A stretch of DNA of 64,000 bases from Ponticaulis profundi (lineage in GTDB: Bacteria; Pseudomonadota; Alphaproteobacteria; Caulobacterales; Hyphomonadaceae), in the NCBI RefSeq assembly GCF_042659465.1, contig NZ_JBHSSW010000028.1:219068-283067 (forward strand), given 5' to 3'. This document shows, in pieces, positions 25,640 to 33,012 of this stretch. Numbering within the stretch: the first letter of the stretch is position 1; each line of letters begins with the position of its first letter. The position numbers and the translations under genes were made by a program. The notes under the pieces were generated by a model that saw only the letters and a program-made list of their open reading frames with translations, searched no databases and was not told where the DNA came from.

Positions 25640-28404
25640 CCCGTCAGTACCTCATTCAATTCGCTGATCACGCTATCCATTTCATCCCCGAACAGCTGAT
25701 ACATTTTACCCATGCCGCCTTTGGCATCGAAAGGCGTGCTTTCCAGATCGTCTCTGTCCAGATGGTGTGAGGTAGAAATGTGTTCGCGGATCATGTGAAG
25801 CCATGACATCTGTTCTTCATTGAATTTGTCACCGGCACCGGCATGGCGTTTCATGATCCAGTTTTGAAAATTGCGTCGAACGGTGTCTGAAAATGGTGAG
25901 AGAGTTTCATCAATGCCGGTGACGCGACGGATGAGCGCCACAAGCGCTGTCAGCTCACTCACCGGGTTGTTTCCGCGGTACTCATCGAGATGGGCATAGG
26001 CCCGCCAGACGTTGAGTGGTGCCAGCTTTGGCTTGTCTGATTTCAGCTTCTCCATCAGATCGCGGATCATCTCATATGTGATGGTAGAGCGCCGGGCAGG
26101 CTGGCTGTAGAAGATGGTCAGCGCGCCGATTTCGTCTTTGTGCTCTGCAAGGTAGGATTCAAAATCTGTCTTCAGCGCTTTGGCGTTTTCATCCGCATCA
26201 CCTTGCCAGCCGACTTTCGTCACCTGGTCCAGCGTTTCATGATCGATGGTTTGTTCGTGGTCCCGACGGATCGTGTCGAGCAGTTCGACAACTTCACCGG
26301 TCAGAAATTTGGTGGCATCGCCGATCAGTTCGTCTTTCGCCTTTGCTACCGCTTCCGGTTTCGGCTCTTCATCAGCGGACACCGGATCGATGACCCTCGC
26401 TTTCTGATCAATCGTGTCGGGATCGACGGCGTGCAGTAATTGCTGGACCATATTCTGAACGGAAATACCGCCAGTGGCTTGCTTGATCCGTTCATGCTCC
26501 TGTTTAGTGATCTGACGATCCAATCGCGCCAGACGGCCAGCCAGTGACGAGACGGCCTCTTCATCCCGGACACCCATCATCAATGCCGTTGCCAAATCCT
26601 TCATTGGTACGGATGGCTTGGTGTCGAGTGGTGGGCTGGTGGTTTTCACCGACTTCGTAACGCCCACAGCATCGACCAACACATAATGGGTTTTGGCGCC
26701 GTTGGCCGATGGCGTGACGAGTTTCAGCTTTTCTGCATCGAGTGTACGGGTGCCGCGACCCTTCATCTGTTCGAAATAGTTTTTCGACTTCACATCCCGC
26801 ATGAAGAGCAAGCATTCTAGTGGCTTTACGTCGGTACCGGTGGCGATCATGTCCACGGTGACGGCGATACGCGGATAATAGTTGTTCCGGAACTGAGAGA
26901 GGACCGATTTCGGGTCTTCGTCGGCCTGGTAGGTGACCTTTTTGCAGAACTCATTGCCTTCGCCGAACTCTTCCCGGACTGTCTGGATGATGTCATCCGC
27001 ATGGCTGTCGGTCTTGGCAAAGATCAGCGTCTTTGGTGTTTCTGTCCGGCCCGGAAAGATGTTGGGTAGCTGATTTTTGAATTCCTTGATGACTGTTCTG
27101 ATCTGGTCCGGATTGACGACGGATTTATCGAGCTGTTTCGCTGTATAGGTCGTGTCTTCATCAGCCTGTTCCCAGCGTTTGCGCCGGGTCAGGCGTTCTC
27201 GACGTTCTACATCCTGACCGGACTTCACGGTGACGCCGTTTTGAGTGACCTCGGTCTCAATGAGGAAGACCTCACCCTGAACATTCACGCCATCAATGAC
27301 GGCATCTTCATGGGTATATTCCGAGACAACATTTTTCTTGAAGAAACCAAAAGTGCGGTTGTCCGGCGTGGCGGTGAGGCCAACCAGATAGCTATCGAAA
27401 TATTCCAGCACCTGCCGCCACAAATTGTAGATAGACCTGTGACACTCATCTATGATGATAACGTCGTAGAATTCAGGTGGGACCTTTGCGTTGTACTCAA
27501 CGGGCAGCGGCTCTTTGGTCTTCAGCAAGCTCTCAGCCGGGTTCTCTTCTTCAGCGGCTTCATCGAGTGGTTCGCCCTTCAGGATCGAATACATCCGTTG
27601 GATGGTGCAGATGGAGACTTCGGCATCAGCTGGCACGTATGACGAGGTCAGACGCCTGGCATTATACAGCTCAGAGAATTTGCGGTTGTCATCATTCGGC
27701 TCAAACGCGATGAATTCACCTTCGGCTTGTTCGCCGAGGTTTTTGGTATCGACCAGAAACAGAATGCGTTTGGCTTTGGCGTGTTTCAGAAGCCGGTAAC
27801 TCGATGTGATGGCCGTAAAGGTTTTCCCAGCTCCTGTCGCAAGCTGGATCAGGGCTCGTGGTTTATCCGCTTTGAAGCTTTCTTCCAGATTGGTGATCGC
27901 CGTAATCTGGCAATCACGAAGACCCTTTGTGTTCAGTTCTGGTAGGTCCTGAAGACGCGCCCTGAATGATTTTTCTTCGTTGAACCATGCAAGCAGTGTT
28001 TCCGGCTGATGGAATGAGAACACTTCGCGTGATCGCGGTTTTGGATCACGGCCATTGGTGAAACGCGTAATCTCACCAGTCGACTCATAGACGAATGGCA
28101 GGGGTTCTGAGTTATTCACCCATTTGAGCTGAGCTGCCGCATATCCACCGGATTGCTCCTCAACGGTAGTGATTTTATGGCCCCAGTCTTCGGGCTTCGC
28201 CTCAATCACACCAACGGCTTTGCGATCCACAAACAGAGCGTAATCAACTGGTCCGACATCCGTCTGATATTCTCTGACGGCGATGCCTTTGGCTTCATTA
28301 TGATCGATACGGTTCTTGTCCTGAACTGCCCAGCCAGCGGCTCTCAGCATCCCATCGATATTATCACGGGCTAGTTGCTCGGCTGTTTGGTTTGGTGCTG
28401 GCAA
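25636..28404 (-). CDS. hsdR: Type I restriction-modification system, restriction (R) subunit, EcoEI-type
   Basis: HsdR is the motor and nuclease of the type I complex. The 922-residue protein begins with a PD-(D/E)XK nuclease domain (D54, then E68-A-K70 in GVIEAKPEDW). The SF2 helicase part has Walker A (LATGAGKT, 189-196), DECH at 319-322, GLTATP at 342-347, and motif VI QMKGRGTRT. A C-terminal helical domain of the EcoEI_R type follows (from about 700). It heads the operon hsdR-hsdS-PD-(D/E)XK-DUF262-hsdM; the promoter should lie in 28405-28557. Confidence 0.95.
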   Translation of the reverse strand: MPAPNQTAEQLARDNIDGMLRAAGWAVQDKNRIDHNEAKGIAVREYQTDVGPVDYALFVDRKAVGVIEAKPEDWGHKITTVEEQSGGYAAAQLKWVNNSEPLPFVYESTGEITRFTNGRDPKPRSREVFSFHQPETLLAWFNEEKSFRARLQDLPELNTKGLRDCQITAITNLEESFKADKPRALIQLATGAGKTFTAITSSYRLLKHAKAKRILFLVDTKNLGEQAEGEFIAFEPNDDNRKFSELYNARRLTSSYVPADAEVSICTIQRMYSILKGEPLDEAAEEENPAESLLKTKEPLPVEYNAKVPPEFYDVIIIDECHRSIYNLWRQVLEYFDSYLVGLTATPDNRTFGFFKKNVVSEYTHEDAVIDGVNVQGEVFLIETEVTQNGVTVKSGQDVERRERLTRRKRWEQADEDTTYTAKQLDKSVVNPDQIRTVIKEFKNQLPNIFPGRTETPKTLIFAKTDSHADDIIQTVREEFGEGNEFCKKVTYQADEDPKSVLSQFRNNYYPRIAVTVDMIATGTDVKPLECLLFMRDVKSKNYFEQMKGRGTRTLDAEKLKLVTPSANGAKTHYVLVDAVGVTKSVKTTSPPLDTKPSVPMKDLATALMMGVRDEEAVSSLAGRLARLDRQITKQEHERIKQATGGISVQNMVQQLLHAVDPDTIDQKARVIDPVSADEEPKPEAVAKAKDELIGDATKFLTGEVVELLDTIRRDHEQTIDHETLDQVTKVGWQGDADENAKALKTDFESYLAEHKDEIGALTIFYSQPARRSTITYEMIRDLMEKLKSDKPKLAPLNVWRAYAHLDEYRGNNPVSELTALVALIRRVTGIDETLSPFSDTVRRNFQNWIMKRHAGAGDKFNEEQMSWLHMIREHISTSHHLDRDDLESTPFDAKGGMGKMYQLFGDEMDSVISELNEVLTG

Positions 28405-28584
28405 TCATCCTCGGATGTGATCCACACACCCGCTCCCCCGGTCGCAATCTTCAATAGATTCCGGATGATATGCGCCATGACTTCAGGCGGCAAGATTTTG
28501 TTTCAAAACTGTTTCTCAGAACGCCGGGGGAAAAATCGATTTCGGGGATAAATAACTTTGCATTCAACATACGAGGTTATTCAA

Positions 28585-29067
28585 ATGCATACTGAACAAA
28601 ACACAAAACTGACAGAGAAGCTAAACGGCTCTCAAATTACGGATACGCTGCTCAGCTCGGCACTTGGCAAGGACGGTGCGGCCAACAATCACAAACTGAA
28701 CTGGAAGCAACGCTATGAACTGATACAAGAGATTGAAAACACTCTATCCAGTCACCTTACGCCCGATACAAAGTCTTTGCTAAGGGAGATCAGACCGGAA
28801 TTCTCTCCTCCCAATAGCGATCTGACCCAGCAGTTAGCGCTACGTTTGTTGTTCATAGACATGAAGGGTACCGAATCTGAGTTGGGTGAAGCGCTCCTCT
28901 CCGAATTGGAAACTAATGATCACGTCAACGCGCCATTTTTTCGAGAAGCTATAGATCGAGGTGAAAATCTATATGATGCCGAGACCGATCACTTCGATAC
29001 GTCTCGAATGCACAATAGCTTCACGGTAGGCGCAACTTTTTTAAGTCGCTTCCAAAAACGTTGCTGA
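28585..29067 (+). CDS. Hypothetical protein of the island
   Basis: The product is 160 residues, mostly helical and acidic, with no signal or membrane segment (for example KLNWKQRYELIQEIENTLSSHL and LALRLLFIDMKG). I do not recognise the family. ATG 28585 is preferred because AGG lies about 9 bases upstream; the frame opens at 28558. Its last 27 bases overlap the 3' end of the convergent recombinase gene, so its C-terminus may have been changed when the recombinase arrived. It is divergent from hsdR. Confidence 0.6.
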   Translation: MHTEQNTKLTEKLNGSQITDTLLSSALGKDGAANNHKLNWKQRYELIQEIENTLSSHLTPDTKSLLREIRPEFSPPNSDLTQQLALRLLFIDMKGTESELGEALLSELETNDHVNAPFFREAIDRGENLYDAETDHFDTSRMHNSFTVGATFLSRFQKRC

Positions 29068-29619
29068 TCGCCCACCGGGAACATACCGATAGATGGTACT
29101 AACAGATACTCCTAGCTCATCGGCAATCTCTGATACGTTCAGATTGCCCTGAGCTAAGAGTGCCCTTGCCACGTCTATTTGATGAGGCTTCATCGCTGCA
29201 GGTCGCCCCCCGACTCGTCCTTTGGACCGCGCGTGTTCCAAGCCCGCAATCGTTCGTTCACGGATCAACTGCCTCTCGAACTCTCCAAAGGCACCGACGA
29301 TCTGAAATATAAGTTGCCCCATGGATGAAGATGTATCGATGGTCTCGGACAGGGATTGAAACTGAATGCCTCTGTCTTTCAGGTCATCCATAGTGGCGAG
29401 AAGCTGGCGGAGAGATCGCGCCATGCGGTCCAACTTGTATACGACAATGGTATCGCCAGGGCGTGCAAATGTCAGAAGCTCTTTTAGCCTCGGCCTGTCA
29501 AATTGTGCACCTGATGCTGTCTCGACAAAGATGCGTTCACATCCTGCTGCTTCTAGTGCTTCTTCCTGAAGCTTCGTATCCTGATCTCGTGTTGAAACCC
29601 GTCCATAACCAATTTTCAT
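29041..29619 (-). CDS. Serine recombinase (resolvase/invertase family)
   Basis: This is a small serine recombinase of 192 residues, as in Tn3-type resolvases and DNA invertases. The catalytic Ser is S9 in GYGRVSTRDQD, and the domain ends with the long E helix (GQLIFQIVGAFGEFERQLIRERT). A C-terminal helix-turn-helix binds DNA (NVSEIADELGVSVSTIYRY). No matching res or inversion sites are apparent nearby, so whether it resolves, inverts or inserts is unknown. AAGGAGAT precedes its start at a suitable distance. Confidence 0.93.
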   Translation of the reverse strand: MKIGYGRVSTRDQDTKLQEEALEAAGCERIFVETASGAQFDRPRLKELLTFARPGDTIVVYKLDRMARSLRQLLATMDDLKDRGIQFQSLSETIDTSSSMGQLIFQIVGAFGEFERQLIRERTIAGLEHARSKGRVGGRPAAMKPHQIDVARALLAQGNLNVSEIADELGVSVSTIYRYVPGGRSATFLEAT

Positions 29620-30017
29620 GCCATCTCCTTACGGACTATTTATAGCAGAAACGGTGAAATTTTTCCAGTGAGACGCCCGCAATTGAAAAAGCGTTACCGG
29701 ACGAAATATTCATTACTTTTAGTGGGTAAGGAGGTTTCTGGCATTCTTTGCGAGAAACCTTGGTATTTGGAACCATTGCGCAGCATATAGGTTGTGACAA
29801 ATATGGACCTTGTAAGGTGAACGATGATTTTTGGAGTCAGTGTGATTGCTTCATTAAATCTTTGGCACTATATAGGTTCATGAACGACAGATCGGTTGAG
29901 GTGCCTTTTGGTGCCGACAGCGTTCTCCCGCCCTTAGCGATAAGGGTCCACGCGTGATGCGAGATAGGGGAAACCCAAAGCGGAAAACCGAGTACATAAG
30001 GGCGTCTTTTGGCGCCC
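29620..30017. other. Intergenic region with a possible small plus-strand gene and terminator
   Basis: A perfect Shine-Dalgarno AAGGAGG lies at 29728-29734. The first usable start after it is TTG 29748, 13 bases away, opening a 69-codon frame to 29957 with four Cys residues but no known motif. A plus-strand terminator follows at 29997-30027. The arrangement suggests a short transcript, but the coding status is unproven. Confidence 0.35.
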
Positions 30018-30027
30018 TTATCTTTTT
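29997..30027 (+). terminator. Rho-independent terminator
   Basis: TAAGGGCG at 29997-30004 pairs with CGCCCTTA at 30013-30020 around an 8-base loop, followed by TCTTTTT. The stem includes the stop codon of the minus-strand gene on its right. The T tract is on the plus strand, so it would end a plus-strand transcript from 29.7-29.96 kb. Confidence 0.7.
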
Positions 30028-30563
30028 GGGTTGAATGAAAGTTTTTTTCCTTCGATTGCCTTGTCTATGACTAGTTTAAATCTGACTTTCTGCATTCGGT
30101 AGGTTGGAACAATAGTTCTGGGATCAGGGCTATAGGCGCTTTCGACAAAAATTCTTAGCTCGCAGTCGCCATGCCTTGCCTTCCTGACCCGAAAGAACAT
30201 CCGATACTCACCATCGACACCATCGATGCGACTGGAAAGCTGGAAGAAGTTTTGTTCTGGCGTCAAAAAAACTTTCGCATCGCAAAGCGCTGCAATCATC
30301 TGCGGAATCTTTTTGGATAGGTCGTACCGCTCTGGGCAGAACGCTCTCTTTGCTTTGTTATCCATCACGCAAGCGGATTCGCGATGAACTCCTTCAACAA
30401 AAGCTTCAGTGTAACAGTGGTTCGAGAACTGTATCAGCACCTTAGTGCCTGCTGGACGAAGCTTGGTTTCTACTACAAGAACGGCGTCGTCCAGATGGGC
30501 AAGACAGTACCTTGTCCCTTCAATCCAAATTTCTGACTTAGGAATCGGAGTAGAGTCCGGCAT
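30018..30563 (-). CDS. Protein of unknown function, partner of the winged-helix regulator
   Basis: The product is 181 residues. I do not recognise the family. It looks like an all-soluble, beta-rich protein: RYCLAHLDDAVLVVETKL near the start, and RIDGVDGEYRMFFRVRKARHGDCELRIFVESAY in the second half. Several Cys residues are scattered without a clear metal motif. The start is 1 base from the stop of the winged-helix gene, so the two are co-translated. The pairing suggests a regulator with an effector or sensor, which is inference. Confidence 0.75.
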   Translation of the reverse strand: MPDSTPIPKSEIWIEGTRYCLAHLDDAVLVVETKLRPAGTKVLIQFSNHCYTEAFVEGVHRESACVMDNKAKRAFCPERYDLSKKIPQMIAALCDAKVFLTPEQNFFQLSSRIDGVDGEYRMFFRVRKARHGDCELRIFVESAYSPDPRTIVPTYRMQKVRFKLVIDKAIEGKKLSFNPKR

Positions 30564-30564
30564 C

Positions 30565-31065
30565 TCAGTTCGCTGCCTTCCTCAGTTTATGACCGGGGCG
30601 TTCTGAGGAACGTATTGTCTGCTTAGCGTCAGCTTTGGCTTCCAACATTTCCTTCGCGATGGGCTGCAACTTTTCAACGAGTGGCGTCAAATCATACAGA
30701 TTGCTTGTCTGTCCGCCTGCGCTGTTCTTCCGAGCCTTGCGACGGATCAGGCCTTCTTCTTCAAGGCGGACCATAGCCCTCTGAATAGTCTTAGCGGATC
30801 GGCCAAGCCGTTCACCTAACCGCCTTTTTGACGGAAACGGCATCTTGTCGTCGCTCCACCAGTGATCAAGCAAGTGCAGAAGTACTGCAAGCTCAACGCA
30901 ATCGATGTGAAGTCGAGCTTGTGCACGTAATAAAATTGATGGAATGACGAGGTATCCATTGGCAAACACCTCTTTGCCCCACCGTTTTTCCAATAACTTT
31001 TTGTCCGGTGAGTCTTCGCTGAATCCCTCTGGCGGGTCGTCGGATTTGGTAGTATTCTCAGACAT
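30565..31065 (-). CDS. Winged-helix DNA-binding protein of the island
   Basis: The product is 166 residues from ATG 31065, which has GGAGAA 7 bases upstream; the open frame extends to 31146. The central part (FPSKRRLGERLGRSAKTIQRAMVRLEEEGLIRRKARKNSAGGQTSNLYDLTPLV, recognised from RLGERLGRSAKTIQRAM and LEEEGLIRR) is a winged helix-turn-helix, as in plasmid replication initiators and phage regulators. Residues before it (YLVIPSILLRAQARLHIDCVELAVLLHLLDHWW) are helical. It is the first gene of a two-gene unit, with direct repeats upstream that may be its operators. Confidence 0.82.
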   Translation of the reverse strand: MSENTTKSDDPPEGFSEDSPDKKLLEKRWGKEVFANGYLVIPSILLRAQARLHIDCVELAVLLHLLDHWWSDDKMPFPSKRRLGERLGRSAKTIQRAMVRLEEEGLIRRKARKNSAGGQTSNLYDLTPLVEKLQPIAKEMLEAKADAKQTIRSSERPGHKLRKAAN

Positions 31066-31526
31066 AATATTCTCCATTCGTACTTGATCAATTGGGCGAT
31101 GAATGGCAAAAAATAAATGCCTGAAGCCTAATGGGGCTATGGTCACAATTGTCCACGTGGGTGGGCATATATGACTGCGGGGCCCATGGTCAAGATTGTC
31201 CTCCGAAGAATGACGTATTCTCGGAGCAGTACGAAGCTGCGAAGTACGCTAACAGTTTACGTATTTAGTCCCGGCCAAAAATGACCATGGGGTGGCGATT
31301 ATTTCCATGAATTTGATGCCAATTTGGCTACATTTGAACGCGGCTGGGCTTTCATCAATCGGGGGAAAAGGGAGCCACTTCCAGAATTTGCACTTGTCCC
31401 GCCGAGATGAGGCTACGTAGTCAACTAGAACACTCGCATTGATGGAAGTCCGCAGTGCGCTTTATTGCGCGGCGGATTTTGATTTCGAATGGAACCCTTA
31501 TTTCCAGTCGGCAATATACTGAACGT
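31066..31526. other. 461-base intergenic region
   Basis: The region holds the promoter side of the winged-helix unit, with the paired direct repeats at 31139-31201, and the downstream side of the MORN lipoprotein gene. I see no further gene or RNA in it. Confidence 0.5.
31139..31201. repeat. Direct repeats upstream of the winged-helix gene; candidate operators
   Basis: ATGGTCACAATTGTCC (31139-31154) and ATGGTCAAGATTGTCC (31186-31201) match at 14 of 16 positions, with 47 bases start to start. They lie 75-136 bases upstream of the start, where an autoregulator would bind. No binding is proven. Confidence 0.5.
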
Positions 31527-32444
31527 TTAATTCGGAGAGAGCTGTCCGCTTTCGATGAGTGCTGTGCAGGTGTGATCCAGCGAAATGATCTTAAGGTCTG
31601 AGCTATAGTGAGCGCCGGACGCCATGTGTCTAAAGTCTCTCACTCTCCAATTTGGGATTTGAACGCAGCCAGTTGGTTCATATACTGGAACTTCGTGAGT
31701 ACATTCCCGCATTTTGAATTCATCATAGTAGTCGCTCAATACCAAACGATAAGCTTTATGACACCAGTATTCGTGCCTTGTTACGACGCTGTTCGACACC
31801 TCAGCTACCAGTGCGGAGTCGCCAAAATCGAACGTGCCATAGCCGTTCCCGTCTTCTGTGAACTCTAGGATTTCGACTAAATTCCCGCTGTCATTGAACT
31901 TACGATACGGCTCTATGGTAGAACCATTGGCGAATGTACCAGAGGCTTCTAGGCTTCCGTTCTCGTAAAACTTTTCAAAAGTGCCATTCCACACGCCATT
32001 CGAGAAGTTGATTCGTGATTGAATGGAGCCGTTTTCGTAGAAGCTCTCGCTGAGACCTTCGTGCTCGCCGTTTTGGACTCGATAAACAGACTCTAACTGG
32101 CCGTTTGGGAAATACTGTTTCTGAACCCCGTCCTGCTTACCGTTGATGTACTGGAATTCAGTCTCTAAGCGACCATTGGCGTAATATACCAAAGATGATC
32201 CGGAGTTTACGCCGCTCTCGAATTCAGATTTTTGCTTCAATTGTCCGTTTGGGTGAAAGTCGATCATGGTGCCAGTGAATGGTTCAGCTGAATCTTTGGG
32301 ATAAGCGACACCGTCGCGAAAGATAAGGTCGCTTTTATCTGTGTCGGTGGCTTTCGCGCATCCACTCAAACAAAGTGGCATGCTTATGAGGGCGAGCAGG
32401 ACAACTCTTCTTAAGTCGCCAAATCCACTACGTTTGATGGTCAC
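31527..32444 (-). CDS. MORN/YwqK-repeat lipoprotein
   Basis: The product is 305 residues. A signal peptide ends in a lipobox LSGC, so it is probably a lipid-anchored envelope protein. From about residue 60 to 190 a repeated pattern of the type F-x-NG-x-L-E-x-x-x-x-x-NG-x-x-x-G (YYANGRLETEF, YFPNGQLESVY, FYENGSIQSRI, FYENGSLEASG) marks MORN_2/YwqK-type repeats. Such proteins are often called antitoxin components, but that label is not supported here because no toxin partner is adjacent. A Cys-containing C-terminal domain of about 110 residues follows. GTG 32444 is used, with GGGGGAGG just upstream. It is the last gene before attR. Confidence 0.82.
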   Translation of the reverse strand: MTIKRSGFGDLRRVVLLALISMPLCLSGCAKATDTDKSDLIFRDGVAYPKDSAEPFTGTMIDFHPNGQLKQKSEFESGVNSGSSLVYYANGRLETEFQYINGKQDGVQKQYFPNGQLESVYRVQNGEHEGLSESFYENGSIQSRINFSNGVWNGTFEKFYENGSLEASGTFANGSTIEPYRKFNDSGNLVEILEFTEDGNGYGTFDFGDSALVAEVSNSVVTRHEYWCHKAYRLVLSDYYDEFKMRECTHEVPVYEPTGCVQIPNWRVRDFRHMASGAHYSSDLKIISLDHTCTALIESGQLSPN

Positions 32445-32661
32445 GATTGCACCTCCCCCAGAGCAACTTGCCTTCTATCGGATAATTGAGGCGAATCCTG
32501 ATCGCCATCAAGAAATTATTTTCAACCACTCCCGTGGCGGATCGATTGGACCCGTCAATAATGACGAGGGATATTTCAACTCTTCGCTGGGAATCGTGCA
32601 GCACTAGCTCCCATCTTCTAGCTTTCTAGAGAGTCTTTCTAGAAGAGGTCCTCAAGTTGAT

Positions 32662-32682
32662 CGGTACAAAGATGCGGTACAA
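32662..32682 (+). repeat. Two candidate integrase arm-type sites near attR
   Basis: CGGTACAA at 32662-32669 and GCGGTACAA at 32674-32682 are direct repeats 12 bases apart. The longer one is identical to 16981-16989 beside attL. This placement is expected for integrase arm sites. Confidence 0.45.
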
Positions 32683-32738
32683 CCCGACAAAAGCCTAATT
32701 AAAAAATACATAAAAACAGGGCTATGAAGGGGGCGTCG

Positions 32739-32760
32739 TCGAATCCCTGTCTCTCCGCCA
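32739..32760 (+). repeat. attR: copy of the tRNA-Ser 3' end
   Basis: These 22 bases are identical to the 3' end of tRNA-Ser at 16883-16904, including the CCA. No tRNA body precedes them, so this is the displaced end left by island insertion. Confidence 0.9.
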
Positions 32761-32815
32761 GATGTCCTGACTGACCTTTCTCTGTTTTGAGGGCGCGCTC
32801 CAAAACCCTGCAGGA

Positions 32816-32926
32816 GTGGCGGGTTTTGTCGAGAGCTTCAATGGAGAGCTCCACGACGAAGGCCTCAACGCAAAAGAGTTCGGCCGTCTTGCCTACGACG
32901 CGAAAGATTGCCGTTCTCTGGCGTAA
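32816..32926 (+). pseudogene. IS3-family transposase C-terminal remnant
   Basis: The frame reads VAGFVESFNGELHDEGLNAK, followed by a short tail and a stop at 32924-32926. FVESFNG-x-L-x-DE-x-LN is the hallmark of the C-terminal end of IS3-type integrase-core transposases, around the catalytic Glu. The rest of the gene and any terminal inverted repeats are missing, so it is a relic just outside the island's right border. Confidence 0.7.
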
Positions 32927-33012
32927 AGGGGTATCTTGAAGCCATATGGGCAGTTTATTTTGTGTTGCTGATTTCGTCAGGAATTTAGCATCAATCGGCG
33001 GGTCATCAGATG

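Larger units (their letters stand above)
16883..32760. mobile_element. Integrative genomic island in tRNA-Ser carrying a restriction-modification locus
   Basis: A 22-bp perfect direct repeat of the tRNA-Ser 3' end lies at 16883-16904 and 32739-32760, bounding 15.9 kb. A tyrosine integrase sits directly inside the left border and points inward. Cargo includes a type I restriction operon with two extra genes, a serine recombinase, a regulator pair and a MORN-repeat lipoprotein. Flanking genes are core-like on the left and nutrient-uptake on the right. No conjugation or replication genes are visible, so it is probably mobilised by the integrase with outside help, or is no longer mobile. Confidence 0.9.
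32445..33012. other. Right border region of the island
   Basis: This gap contains two CGGTACAA repeats (32662-32669 and 32674-32682), the attR copy at 32739-32760, and outside it an IS3-type transposase fragment (32816-32926). Between 32445 and 32660 I see nothing recognisable. Confidence 0.6.

Noticed and set aside
31527..32444. MORN/YwqK lipoprotein as an antitoxin
   Set aside because: The label is inherited from automated names for the repeat family; no toxin gene is adjacent and the protein has a lipoprotein signal.
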